Assembly: GCA_000750105.3 (NCBI GenBank)
Contig: JPHH03000002.1
Location: 620,001-684,000, forward strand
Direction: 5' to 3'
DNA length: 64,000 nucleotides
Source of the DNA: Tolypocladium sp. Sup5 PDA-1
Lineage: Eukaryota; Ascomycota; Sordariomycetes; Hypocreales; Ophiocordycipitaceae
Below the pieces are notes generated by a model. The model saw only the letters and a list, made by a program, of their open reading frames with translations. It ran no database searches and was not told where the DNA came from. Of the stretch, positions 1 to 12,316 are shown piece after piece. Made by a program: the position numbers and the translations under genes. The stretch's first letter is position 1, and each line of letters opens with the position of its first letter.

Positions 1-918
1 CAACCTCGACTGACTGACTCGTTTGCCTATCGGGCAATGTTTCCCGTCAGTCAACTCACATCACCCACCCTTCAACACATCCTCAACCCCTCGGCCTGTC
101 TTTTCTGGTTCGGCCCACGAATTCAAATAGTCCTGTATGCTCTTCGAGGAGGCGAAGTATATAATCTCGTCATCGTCACCGGCGACCCTCCTTTCAACGC
201 CAAATGCCGAGACGGAGATGCTCTTGCTTTACTACGCGAAAGACTCTCGGACTGTGACCCGGCAGTGAGGGAGCTGATGGACGCCGCGCAGGAGCTGGTC
301 AGCTTTCCGCTGTTGGAGTTGGAAGACCTGCCATCTTGGACCAGGGGCAATGTGACGATCATGGGCGACGCTGCTCACCCGACCCTTCCACATCTCGGCC
401 AAGGAGCGGCAATGTGCGTCGAAGACGGGCTTGTTCTGGGCACCCTTCTCGGGCGCCTGACCGAGCACGTCAACTCTAGCTCCTCCCACGGAACCCTGAA
501 GAGCGGCATCCCCACCGTCCTCAAGAGCTTCGAATCCCTACGGCACGCCCGCACGACGCGCATCGTCTCCCAGTCCCACCTGGCCGGCATCTACGCCGAA
601 CTTCCCCCCGGTGCCGCCCAGCGCGCCCGCGACGCCGAAGTCGTCGACTACGACGAGCGCACGTGCATCAGCAACTGGCCGTGGATCGACTCGCGATGGA
701 ACAGGGAACTGCTCGGGTACAGGGCGGGCGACGTGGCGGAGCGCGAGTTTGAGCGGCTGGTCGAGGAGGGGGCCTTGGACGAAGTGTACAGCGACATGGA
801 CGCGAGCCGGGCTCGGGCACGACGGTGCAGTGTGCATGGTGTTGCGATTGATAAGAACTGGTCTCAGATTGTGTTGGATCGGATTCTGCGCTTGAAGGAC
901 TCATGCGTCGTTATGTAG
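1..918 (+). CDS. FAD-dependent monooxygenase, salicylate hydroxylase-like (5' end missing)
   Basis: The reading frame is open from the first base of the window, so the N-terminal FAD-binding Rossmann part lies outside it; about 305 residues remain. The visible part has the family's second FAD motif, GDAAHPTLPHLGQGAAM, preceded by a substrate-domain stretch (FWFGPRIQIVLYALRGGEVY) typical of class A flavoprotein aromatic hydroxylases such as salicylate hydroxylase. These enzymes use NAD(P)H and O2 to hydroxylate aromatic or polyketide-like substrates in the cytosol. The substrate cannot be read from the sequence. The C-terminal 60 residues follow a conserved YDER-type region and end at a TAG. 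It converges on the ABC transporter with a 528 nt gap. The fold is sure; the reaction is not. Confidence 0.85.
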   Translation, partial: QPRLTDSFAYRAMFPVSQLTSPTLQHILNPSACLFWFGPRIQIVLYALRGGEVYNLVIVTGDPPFNAKCRDGDALALLRERLSDCDPAVRELMDAAQELVSFPLLELEDLPSWTRGNVTIMGDAAHPTLPHLGQGAAMCVEDGLVLGTLLGRLTEHVNSSSSHGTLKSGIPTVLKSFESLRHARTTRIVSQSHLAGIYAELPPGAAQRARDAEVVDYDERTCISNWPWIDSRWNRELLGYRAGDVAEREFERLVEEGALDEVYSDMDASRARARRCSVHGVAIDKNWSQIVLDRILRLKDSCVVM

Positions 919-1446
919 ATCACGGTTGCCTTCTTACGATTTGTATCATATCATTAGTAAACGACATACACTCATTTAATGCGTCTTAACTACGTCGCCA
1001 GCACATGGACATGTAAAAGTGTGACTGAGCCTCACATTCGTCTAGCTCCTCTATATTACGTACAGAATGCCTCTTCTATTATCTGTGTATACACACCTCT
1101 GTCTTCACGCTGCCCAAAAAGCCATAAGTAGGAAAGACCAGACCCGGTCGTCTATGAGATCAGTTGGCTTTCAGCAGCGATGATGATAACTCCGCGTCCC
1201 AATGCAAAAACAGAAACATTTTGAAAGCAAAAATTAAAGAAAAAGTCCGTCCGACCGCAACAGTTCTTTTATCTGATGTGGTAGATGTGAGGAGGGGGGG
1301 CTTGGCGAGAAGCCGATCCCCTTCGTAATAGTAGTGTGTAATCCCGAAGATCCACAGAGTTTGCGTATAAAGACAACAAGGAGAACAGGAGGAAGCGAGG
1401 CTAGGGTCGGAAAATGGGAAGAAAGGGGGGAAGGAGGTTGTTTCTT
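919..1446. other. Gene-free gap between convergent genes
   Basis: This holds the 3' ends of the monooxygenase and the ABC transporter. It is AT-richer than the flanking coding sequence and no ORF looks coding. Confidence 0.6.
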
Positions 1447-4400
1447 CTACTCCTTCTTCTTCTTCTCCTTGCCGAGGTTCTTCTTGGGCACGCGCACGAG
1501 CCAGTAGACGAAGAGCGCGGCGCCAATGTTGAAGGCGATGTAGACCCACAGGAGGCCGAAGTTGCGCCAGCGCTCGTCGTAGCTGCTGCTGACGCCGGCG
1601 AGGAACGTGTTGGTGTCGGCGACGGGGCAGTATTGGCAGTCCTTGGTGGCGTCCATGTTGGTGACGAGGCCGCCAAAGGCCTTTACGTACGAGGACATGT
1701 ACTCGCCGCACGTCTGGTTGGAGGGGGGGTCGAAGTGCAGGAGCTCGTTGGCGGCGCAGATGACCTCGGTATTGGCGATGCCGACTGATAGCATGCCGCT
1801 GACGAGGTACGTGAAGGGCGATACGCGATCTGTATTGCGGTTCGATTAGTGAGGGTTCGTTCTCTCTCTGTGTGCTTGCATGTGTGCAGGATTCAGCAAA
1901 TGGTAGTACTTACACATGAAGATCCAGAACTGCGGGAGTTTGTCGGGCTTGGCGAGGACACCGCAGAAGATGAGACACAGCATGAACATCAGGTTGGCAA
2001 TGTTGCCACCCCCCTCGGCCGTCTCGAAGCCGGCGATGATGAAGGTGGAAAAGGTGCCCGTGAAGAGCAGGAACATGAACAGGAAGAGGAACATGAGGGC
2101 ACCGCGCTCGGCGACGGCGTCGGTGGGTATGGCGTTGCGGTAGAGGCCGATGGGGTAGTACCAGCAAAAGTACATGATGACGGCCATGAGCGCGTTCCAC
2201 GGCAGCTCGACGATGATCTGCGACAGCATAAACACCTTCCACGAGTAGACCTTGGAGGGCCGCTCGCGCGCCTCGTACAGCGAGCGCTGGATGACAAACT
2301 GCGGCATGGACTGCTGGACGATCTGGCCAAAGACGGTGAGGAGCTGGAAGATGGCGAACATCTGGTTCTGGAGACCCTGCATGCTGTTGGGCGCCCTGAA
2401 GAAGATGAAGCCGATGAAGAGAGCGACGAGGGTGCAGAGCGCCGTCTTGGCGTAGATATAGACGGGGGTTCGCCAGTACTGCTGGAAGACGCGGAAGAGG
2501 TTCTCCTTGAGCTGCACCATGAAGGGCGCGGCAAACTCGCGGTAGCTGCCGGGGTCCTCGTCGGCCGGGTTGGACGTGGCGCCCTGCTTCTCGCGCTTGA
2601 TGTTCTCGAGCTCGGCCTGCACATCTCGGTACTCTTGGCTGTTGCGCCAGGCCTCGAACCAGTCGACGTCCGTGTGCGATCCGGGGGCGGCTCCGATGAC
2701 CTCCAACATCCACTCGGCGGGGTTGGACGCGTCGGGGCACGGGTGCCCGCCGTTGCGCTCAAAGTAGCTGGTCATGGTCTTGGAGTTTTCGCCAATGTCG
2801 CCAAAGTAGACGGTCTTGCCGCCCTTTGCCAGGAAGAGGAGTCGGTCGAAGCGCTGGAAGAGCATCGCGGAAGGCTGGTGGATCGTGCAGAGCACGGCCT
2901 GGCCAGCCTTGGTCAGCTTCTCGAGGAGATCCAGAATAGCCCATGAGGTTTGCGAGTCGAGACCAGAGGTGGGCTCGTCGACGAAGAGCAGCAGAGGGGG
3001 CTTGGCGGCGAGTTCGACACCGATAGTGAGACGCTTGCGCTGTTCGACGTTGAGACCCTCGCCGGGAACGCCGACGACGGCATCGGCGTATTCTTCCATT
3101 TCGAGCAGCTTGATGACCTCCTCGACGTAGGCTAGCTTCTCTTCCTTGGGGACATGGGCGGGCTGGCGGAGGATGGCGCTGAAGTTGAGGGCCTCTCGGA
3201 CGGTGGTGGTCTGCAAGTGAAGATCCTGCTGCTGCACGTAGCCAGTCTTGCGCTGGAAGGACATGTCACGCGGGCTGCCATCGACAAGCATCTCGCCGGT
3301 GATGACGCCCATCGAGGTACGGTCGGCCAAGCAATCCAACAGAGTCGTCTTGCCAGCACCAGAGACACCCATCAGCGCGGTCAGGGTGCCGGGCTTGACG
3401 TATCCATCGACGTGGTCCAGGATGCGTCGCGCCTCGCCCTTGATCTTGATGTCGTAGCAAACGTCGTGCCACTGGAACACGGAGGTCTGCTGCTGGAGAA
3501 TGCCGCCCTCCTTGCCCTGGCCGCGGCTCCTCTCGGCGGTGACGATGGGTCCGATGTTGGCCATGGCGGCCTCCGGGTCGCGCTGCTTCTTCTCGGCGTG
3601 CTTGGCGGCGGCGGGCTTGTGGCCCCGGCGGTAGACAAGGACTTCGCCCTTGGACTTTGCCTCCGCGACGAGCTCGGCGGCGACCATGTAGCAGGTGAGG
3701 AAGAAGACGATGAAGGCAATAACGATGCCCAAGTTGCGCCAGCGGTGATCCCACTCGTATTCGAACTGAGACCGGGTGTAGGCGTCGCCGTTGACGTACT
3801 TTTGGCCCGGGACAGAACCGATGGCGCTGCACACTTGGTTCTCCGGGGCAACGTTGGCGTACTTGGCGAGCGTGGCGACAAAGCTCGGCGCAGGCGCTTC
3901 GGACGTGGGCACGTACTGGGTGCATCGGAACTCGCGGTCGTGGAATTCGTTGACCATGAGGGCCTCGAAAGCGTAGCCCAAGGGGTCGATGTAGCTCAAC
4001 CACTTGCACCAGGGAAGCATGTACCGCTTGGGCAGGACGAAGCCGGTGAAGATGACGAGGTCGAGGATCAGAATGGCAGCGGGGACCAGGGCCTGGAACA
4101 GGGTGCGCGACGCCGAGCCGATGGTTCGGAAGATCATGGACATGACCATAACCGTGGCGAAGGAGATGAGCAGGAAGAAGAAGAAGGGCCCGACCTCTCT
4201 GCGCAGGTTGGTCATGAAGTACAGCGTCAGGTTGAAGACGATGGAGTTTGCGATCTTGTACGGCAAGTCGCAGAGCATGGATGACACGGCTTCAGCGGAC
4301 GGGTGGTAGAGGGCGTATCGATTGTGCTTTTCCACAATGGGACGTTGCGAGTACAGGGTCAGAATCTGCATGAGTCAGTTGGCATTTATTCTTCTAACAA

Positions 4401-6455
4401 GTCGTCGTAGTAAGGAAGGGAAGTCGTACCTCGAGAGCAGAAGCAAAGGCATTCATCAGACACGCAAAGAAGAGCAGCGCGCCGCGCTGGAAGAAGCTCG
4501 CCGACGTGTCATCCAAGTTATAGAAGACACTTCCGATGATCAACGACATGATAAAGTTGCCGATCAGAGCACCGATGGTGAGACTGGGGTCGCCGGACAA
4601 GCGCTTCCAGCCACGCCACAGGCACAGCATGATCTGCTGCCCGTAGGACAGGGTGTAGGGGGACTTCTTGCGCTGGCCCTTGGCCTGCTGGGCCTTCTTG
4701 GAGGCGCGGAAGGCCTCAGCGTCGGGGCCGTTGATGGGATGCGCCACCTTGTAGTCCTCAATCTCGACCTGCAGGGCCTTGTACTCGGCGCTGTTCTTCC
4801 ACGCGGCGCCAAACTCCTCGGGGGTGCGCGGGACCTTGCCCTCCCAGCCGGGGCGCACGACGCGCTCCAGGGGCGACGTCATGGACGTCAGGAAGTCGGG
4901 CGTCGTCTGTCGCGCGGGGCAGTCGAAGCCGAGGTTGACAAAGTACTGCTTGGCGGCATCGGCGCGGCCAAAGAAGATCTGGTGACCCTCGTAGAGGACG
5001 GCGGCCTTGTCGAAGAGGTCGTAGGCGCTCTGGGGCGCCTGGTAGATGGAGACGCAGGCGGTGCTGCTGAACAGCTCCGTCTGCAGGCGCAGGGTCCTGC
5101 AGAACTCGGTGGCGTTGGCCGAGTCGAGGCCGCGGGTCGAGTTGTCCCAGCACTGCAGGGGGGCGCCGGACAGGGCGGCCTCGGAGATGGTGACACGCTT
5201 GCGCTCGCCGCCAGAGACGCCGCGGACGTACTCGTTGCCGACACGGGTATTGACGGTGTGGGAGATGCCAAACATGGCCATGACGACGTCGCGCAGGTGG
5301 GCGGCGAAGTCATTCCTGTTCAGGCCCTGGGGCAGGTTGCGCGGCTGGCGGGCCCGGGCGGCGAAGGTGAGGGTATCGCCGACGGTCAGTTGGGGGAAGT
5401 GGACGTCCACCTCGGCCGTGTAAATGGCCTCGCCGCGATGGGACGAGTGCATCTCCTTGGCCGTCATGCCTGGCAGGACCGGTTAGCCAATGATCCATGT
5501 GCGCGTGCAAGTCAATGTTCCACAATGCCAGGGCAACTGGATGGCGCACGGCATCTTCCGCTGCCATGTCCCACCCGGCCCGCGCCCGCCCACGTGTAAT
5601 TTTTCCCAGGGTGCTGCAGATCTGTCATCTGGGGCACGGCAACTTCCGTCCGATCGCAGCAACCCAGTTACCCAACCCAACTCAAACCCACATTTACTTT
5701 GCACTTGGGGAACGTTGAAGAGACGTTGGCTTACCTTGGTAATTGAAGTACGAGCCGTCGTCGACGTAGAGGCCGTTCATCTCGCCGGCGATGGTCTTGA
5801 GAAAGGTGGAGCAACCGGATCCGGGTGGCCCCAGCACCACGAGCATCTCGCCCTTGTGTACGAGACCGTCGAACTGCCGCAGGATGTCGATACGCCGGCG
5901 ACCCGACGAGCCTGTGAGCGTGCGGGCGAGGCCGGCGACGGACAGCCAGACGTTGGCCACGTCCTTTTGGTAGTCGGTCGCCGCGCCGTAGCCGTGGACG
6001 TTGAGGTTCTGGAAGCAGACGCCAGCCGAGCGGAACGCGGCGCCGTCCTGCGACACCAGCTCGACGACGGCCTTGGCCCATTCGCGGCCGCTGAAGTTGG
6101 GCGAGCTGGGGTTGAGCGGCGAGTCGGGGCCGGCCAGGAAGGGGTTCTCGCCGGGGTCCGCTCCCGCGGTGCGCGAGTAGGAGCGCGCGAGGGCCTGGAC
6201 GACCGACGAGCGGCGCACCATCTCGGCCTCGGCAGAGTCGTCGTCGTTGTCGTCGTCGTCGCTGCTCTTGCCCAGCGTCTCGGCCGCGGACGTCTTCTCG
6301 TCGATGCCGGCCTCGGTCAGGGACGTGGCCTGCGTCTTGGTCGGGTCGGCGGCGTGGGCCACGTCCAGGTCCTCGTCGTGGGCAGCGTGGCGGGTGGTGA
6401 TGGGCACGCCAGTGGTGGCGGCCGTGCCGTCGTAGTTGGCGTTCAGCCCGTACAT
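1447..6455 (-). CDS. PDR-type full-size ABC transporter (ABCG family)
   Basis: Four exons: 6455-5735, 5469-4430, 4365-1914 and 1829-1447, giving 1531 residues, a normal length for a fungal PDR pump. The order is NBD-TMD-NBD-TMD. The first Walker A is the degenerate GPPGSGCST (about residue 209) and the first signature is VSGGERKR (about 324). The second Walker A is canonical GVSGAGKTT (about 920) while its signature is the degenerate LNVEQRKRLTIG, the asymmetry typical of Cdr1/Pdr5-like proteins. Donors are GTAAGC, GTACGA and GTAAGT; the last join restores the MYRVSPFTYLVSGML motif. The first 80 residues are acidic and low in complexity. It would export hydrophobic compounds across the plasma membrane, with azoles or plant and microbial metabolites as usual substrates of the family. 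Its promoter faces a long gene-free region. Confidence 0.97.
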
Positions 6456-9400
6456 GGTGGGCGACGGCTCACACGGGGTGAGCGGCGGGTATCGCGAACA
6501 ATGCGCTGGCCAGAGTCGAATCTGTCAGTCCGTTTGTTGCGCGCCCGCAATGGATGGTGCAAGACGCAGGAGCGTGGGCGTCGCGAGGACGGAAACCAGC
6601 TGCGAGCTATGGGAGGCACCTGGTGGTTTCAGGCAGGCGTGCGTGGGGGGTGTTCCTGGTGGCGCACGCTGTCGATGTCCACAATGGAGCACAATAGGGA
6701 GACAGTGCGAAGGGGGCAATGGAAGCGATCAACGGGGAGGGGAGGGCGACGGGTGTATTAAAAAGAGTGAAAAGAAGGGCCACGATGACAAGCGGGGGAG
6801 CAGCGCGACAGATAGGGCTAGGGAAGTCACCGGGGCCCCGAGAAGATGGAAGGCAGGCGGTCTCTCACTCGTGCTGCCTCCTCCGTGTCGTCTGTTGCTG
6901 TCCGTCGTTGCGGCGGAAATTTTAGTGGAGGTGCAGTGGGTGGTGCAGCGGGTGCACTGTTGGCGATCGGCGCCAGGCGAGACGGAGTGGGGTGGCTTTG
7001 CAACGGATGGACATCAGCCGGCAGCGGCTTGGGCGAAGAAAATTGTGCACCAGCGCACCGCACCGCACCGCATCAGAGCACGACAGCACAGTCAGACCTG
7101 CTGGTGTGGACTATTGTTGGCCGCAACGAGGTGGGTGATGACTGGTCAGTGGTGGCTCGCAACGCTTGACAGCCCGAGGCACCGCGCCCCCGAATGCGAC
7201 CGCACCGTGATTAGGTACCCCTGTTCCCTCGAATCATGGGTGGAGGCTGCGGAAAGGCAAGGGAGGCAAACTCCACAGGCCGTGCAGGACTCCGCCGCTG
7301 GTCCCTGCTTGGTCGGGTCCGATGGCGCTGGCGGCGCTGGCGGCGCTGGCGCTCGCGGCTGGCTGGCATGTCAACAATTGGTATCCGTATTGTTCGGGGT
7401 ACAGCCAGTCCGTAGAGTTTACTCTCGACGAATGTGGCCACGGACAGCGTGGTTGATGGTATGGACTGGTGAAGACAGTGGAGGCATACCTCCGTGCCGT
7501 ACAGTAGGTACCGATACGCGATAGCGCCAGAGCCCATGTTTGCCGAATGACATGTGCGCCTCCATCTCATCTGCAGACTACGTACGGAGTACAGACTAAC
7601 TTATTAAGCACCAGAGTCCGTACCTACGTAGCGACAGGCGCATGCAGTGCTATGCTCTTGCTTCACGGTTCCAGCAGGCTGGTAACGCCCAACGGCGCCG
7701 GCATCACCGACATGCCATCGCAATCCGTCGCATTCTCGCGCACGAGGCGCCGATCTCATCAGATGCGCCGGCGCAATGCCATCATCCATCACTCAACTCA
7801 GCGCCGTCGTCAACTGACCGCGCGCGTGTACGGATACTCGTAGTCCCTAACTTACGTATCCGTAAGCATCGACTGGACTGGTGTTTGCAGCATTGCTTCG
7901 GGGTCGGGACCCACCCGGAGCCAAGCCTCTCGTCTCGGGGTCCTGGAGCAACCCGACCCGACGGCCGCCCCTACAGCCTGCAGGCTTGGCTCGACAGAGT
8001 CATTTGGCAGAAATTGCGACAACAGCGAAACACAACCTTGGCAAGACAGCCCAACAAGGAAAGAAAATCACGGACTAAAACAGTGGAGGCCTGTCGCACT
8101 TTTTATTTTTATCGACCGTCGCTGGGAGGGAGATATGCGAAAGCTTGGCTCCAGGTCCCGGAACACAAGTGGAGAGTGGACCGCGCGACATTTATTAGCC
8201 AACGTATTCGTACTCGCAGAAACAGCTTCAACGGTAAAAATGCGTGTCTAAAAGTATTCGTACCGTGCAACCGTGGGCGTGTCGCGACTCCCTAAACAGG
8301 TGTCATGCATGCGACCCAAGCACCACCCTGGCCGCCGTGCCACGTTCTGGTCGTGGCAATGAAACCCCAACTTCTGTGCTGTAGTCCGTCCTTTGTACGT
8401 AACTTGTTGGAGGCTCTGCAACTATCCGGAGGCTGCACCAACCGAGTACAAAAGGAGACGTGTTCTGCGATGTTGTTTTCAGCGCAACAGCAACTTGGCA
8501 GAGCCCCCGGATTTCATACAACCCACGGCCTACACTGCGGCCTCCAGTCACAGCGCTTCGCATTCGCGTCGCCCATCTCGCACCCAGGAAGTACCTACCT
8601 TCCTCGCTCAGGCACGGGGTGCCAATAGATGTTGGCAAGCAGCAATATTCATGATTCAAGAACGGATAAAACTCTTCACGGCAGTTCCCCAACATGTCGG
8701 CTCTTTCGGGTAGATGTTGGAACCAAAGATGACCAAGATGACCAAGACGGACTTGACAGCCTTGTTTCCCGAAAGCCAAAACCAAGATGTTCGATATCGC
8801 TCTTGTTATTATGCATATTCCCGCCAGATTTCAGGAACCACGCGTTCCATGGGCGGCCCACCCGTTGCACAACTCCGCACATGGATCCATCAAGCTCCGC
8901 TCCGCATCCCTCCGTGCTCCAGCTGAAAGGGAAAAGCCTGAACGCTCCTCCTGGAACCTTCTGCTGCCGCGGCCGCTGTGAAGCCTGCGAAGTGCCCCCC
9001 GAACTGAACCAGCGGGTTCGTGCCAGCCCGGACTCCGTGAACCTTCTTTCCGTCCGTGCCGCCGCGCCATGGTCCTCCTTTCTTGCTGGCGTTCGAGCCG
9101 TGCGCGCGCTGCGGCAGACCCGGAGGCGCGGGGCCGTTCGCCGGCCACGAATCACGCCGCAGGTGGCGCTGCACTGGCCCTGACTCTTTGCTTGCCGCGC
9201 AGTGTTTCGCAGCGAAGCATCCCGCCCGTTTGACCGTCGGCCAATGGGCCATCGGCATCATTCCTCTTCGGGGCGATGAGTTGTGGTGGTGGGGAAGCTT
9301 ACGGCCGCCTACTAGGGTCCTTTGCCAATGAGAGCTTATATCTTCTCTCTTCCTCAACATCCGGGCGGGATGAGATGTCGTTGGGCAAGTCTCAGCCGCC

Positions 9401-10098
9401 ATCCGTAACATCATATGCACACAGTCAGCGGATATGTTGTGCTACACGTCTGCCTACCGATACACAGCCAACACAGTGCCAAACAGCCTTTACGAAGGGC
9501 TTTAAGCTTTCGCACCACCCGAGGGCGGGTGAGAGCCCGCGGCCATGGCATCGAAATGTCTCGTTGGGGCGCACGTGCCATCCATCGCAGCATCGGATTA
9601 GGAAGGCTTGCATTGAAGACTTCTATATATGCTCCATCGGCAAGCGTTCCGTACCGGTATCATGTTGAGTGGTGTCCACTGACTGACAGACAAGCAACCA
9701 GCACCAAACGTGACGTAGCGCAGAGGCGATACTTGACAGGTCAGCAACCCGGCGATTGTTTGATGCAAATATCCGTGCCGCGTTCTCGCATTACTTGCAG
9801 ATGAATCCTCGTACGAAGTACATACTGTCGTTCCGCGCGGCGCCAGCGAGTATATACCAGCACGCTGACTGGACTTCGTACTGGATGAGTCTGGAGGTTA
9901 GGAGAACACTCGTGAAAGATGGCGGAGTGAGGAGTTTATGGCGCCATCGCATATGTGTCCCATCTTCCTTTTGCGTTTTGGAACACAGGCCAGACTTTAC
10001 TCTATTCGCAATGCATACTCTGGGATGGGAGGTGACACGAATGGACCGTTGGCATAAGGAGGAGTGTTCTACATCGATATTCACAGGTAACTCTAGCG
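6456..10098. other. 3.6 kb gene-free region, upstream of the ABC transporter
   Basis: ORFs here (for example 7642-8295 and 8629-9183 on the plus strand) have no recognisable motif and resemble chance ORFs in GC-rich DNA. The region contains a GGCGCT-type triplet run near 7325-7355 and one copy of the GTACGGAGTAC motif (7582-7592). The proximal part should be the ABC transporter promoter. I saw no tRNA, transposon ends or rRNA. Confidence 0.5.
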
Positions 10099-11827
10099 TT
10101 ACAAAAAGTTGATGCCTACTCCCAATTGCAGCCCCTTTGTTCCAACCTCTCCTCTCCTCAGCACCAGCGGCAGGCTAAAATTCAACTCGAACCTCGCAAC
10201 GGGATGTGCATAGACGAGGCCCACGCCTGCGGCCATGCTGGGGGCGCCATTTACGAGTTCCCCGACGGCACTCAACATGCCGTCCCGCACGGCCTTAGCA
10301 GTCAAGCCCTCCGCGTCCGTTTCCTTAGCCTTACCCTTGTTCTTCAGCGCCACCAGACGACCGCCGTTGGCAAAGAGCTGAAATCGTAGTCCAGAGTCTG
10401 GTCCCTTGTATGGCAGCGGCAGCAGCATGTTCATGCTCCCTGCTGCGAATAGGTCGCCGCCGACAGAATCCTGGCTGTCGTGTGGTCCCAGCCCACCGAG
10501 CTTAAAGCCACGAACGTCCGTCGGCCCACCAAGCAGAAAGCGATCATTGAGACGGCTTGGGAGGGCATTGCCGCCGAGGTTATACCCAAGCGGTAGTGGC
10601 CAGAGCATACCCATTCTCAGGCCGCCACCAATCGAAATGCCCGTCCGTTCTCGTATTCCAGGCAGAGGGATGGGAACCGCGCCGCTTATTTCGAGCTCGC
10701 CCTTGGAGAAGGCAACATCGCCAGCCAATGGGCCTACTCCTGCCACTTCCAGCATAGACCGCAGCATGTATCCGTCTTGTGGCAGCTGGGAATTGTCCCG
10801 CCTTTCTCTGTAGAAGGTGTGCTTGATGGCGCTCTTGATCGAATCTCCAGCGTCTTGCCGCACGGTTGGGCTGGCGCCTTCGGAGAGTCCAGTTATTTGA
10901 CGCCATGCCCCTGAATATTCAACGGCGTGGGTATCCCTTTGGGCATTCAGCCACGATAACCGTACCGAGCCGCCCTTGACGACCTCCTCGTGCGATGCCC
11001 ACGACTTCTCTGCTGCAGACGCCAGGCCCTCCAGCGAGATTCTCATGTCGGGATCACTCAACACCGGCGCGCTTAAGTTGGCGCTATATGCCGACCTCGT
11101 GCGCGTACCCGCCTTGGCGTTCAAGGTGAGCATCTCGGCACCGCCAAACATGTTCCGCCACAGGAGAGAGCCGTAAGCCGAGCCCTCGCCATTGCCAACG
11201 TCGGTACCGGTTTGGAGCTTGAAACGGGGCAGTTCGCGGAGGCCAAAGGAGACGTTGACATCGCTCGGGCTTGTAGAGGGATCGACTTGGCTGGATTGAG
11301 AGAGAAAGACCTCGGGAGGTTGTCGCAGTATTTCTGCGCACGTTAGCAGCTACACCCTCCAGCCGTGCTCGGTCGCCAACGTACGCAATCCAGAGAGCTT
11401 CGCGCTCGCCACCTGCAGCTTGGACATGACTTCGCCAACGGTCGACGGCGGGTTCGGGCTATCGCTGAGCAAGGGGCTGAATATCGGGTCGAGAAATCCT
11501 CGTCGGATGTTCTTGGCGCCGGTGACGGAGATCTCGTTGACGGTCATGGGCCTGGACATCTGGTCGGCCATCTGATGTAGGGTAAGCGAATGGCTCTCGC
11601 GCGAGGGGAGGTCGCCGTACCATTTGCGCTACCCTGCGCTCTTTGGCATCGTGCTCGGCGCTCTGGAACTCCGGGGTCGACCTGGCGGCGTTGAGCACAT
11701 CCTGGGTGTTGGAGTGCAGCTGGCCGAATCCTCCCTGCTGCTGCGACGGTGAGCCGTGTGAGGCGCTCGAGCTGTCAATTGGGCCGGTGCCTCCCTGGGC
11801 CTCGGAGGAGCTCGTGTTGGACGCCAT
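10099..11827 (-). CDS. SAM50: Mitochondrial outer-membrane beta-barrel assembly protein Sam50/Tob55
   Basis: Three exons: 11827-11621, 11571-11385 and 11333-10099, 542 residues. It is the core of the SAM/TOB complex, which inserts beta-barrel proteins into the mitochondrial outer membrane. After a Ser/Gln-rich N-terminus of about 70 residues comes one POTRA-like domain (TVNEISVTGAKNIRRGFLDP). The remainder is the Omp85/surface-antigen D15 barrel, with the diagnostic DRFLLGGPTDVRGFKLGGLG segment and a final strand ending in the aromatic LGVGINFL. Introns are 49 and 51 nt. The second donor, GTACGT, lies 29 nt inside a longer open stretch and was chosen because it restores RLSG-LQILRQPPEVF. The first donor could instead be 12 nt upstream, which changes four residues. 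It is divergent from UBC6. Confidence 0.95.
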
Positions 11828-12316
11828 GCTGCAGTGCTCGAACCACAGCTCCTATTCAATGGCCAGCGTCAGGTGTTTATCCAGGAAGCAAACTGGTGGT
11901 GATGATCGGCAAGGGTCGGGAAGCTGTCTCCCTCCACGCGGAACGTCAGGTGTGGCGCACGTGCATGTGCCGCGTGGCTGGTGCGAGGCGCAGCCACACA
12001 CTTCTCTCGCATGGATGCTCCCGGCTATCTCCGTATCCGCCGACGACAACTGCTGACGACTTTCCCCAAATCATGATCCGTGCTTCGTTGTCCATCCCCT
12101 CTCGCATAGACTCAACACCGCATCCAAGCTCCAGCCACCTCTCTTTTCGTTCATGTTTTATTAAGCGTCATTCCAGCGGTGTCAAGTCTCCCGTCCTTAG
12201 CATTATTTCCTCGGTTCAGCAAGGCGCATCGGAGTGACAGCCTCACGCGATCACCTCCTGTACTACTCTCCCTACCTATCCACCGCCGCCGCCGCTCTTT
12301 CATCCACGTCGCGGCC
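11828..12316. promoter_or_regulatory. Shared divergent promoter region of SAM50 and UBC6
   Basis: These 489 nt separate the two start codons and must carry both promoters and 5' leaders. The 150 nt before UBC6 are pyrimidine-rich, as is common in fungal housekeeping promoters. No clear TATA box was seen. Confidence 0.6.

Noticed and set aside
3154..4284. 376-codon and similar open frames (1849-2946, 4322-5599) opposite the ABC transporter
   Set aside because: Antisense shadows. The ABC model explains the conserved motifs exon by exon.
7642..8295. 217-codon plus-strand ORF upstream of the ABC transporter
   Set aside because: Arg/His/Gln-rich, no domain, no start context or splice structure. 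Probably chance.
11334..11356. 22-nt intron after the GGCTGGAGG codons in SAM50
   Set aside because: Below the minimum length. The GTACGT donor 29 nt upstream gives a 51-nt intron and a family-like protein.
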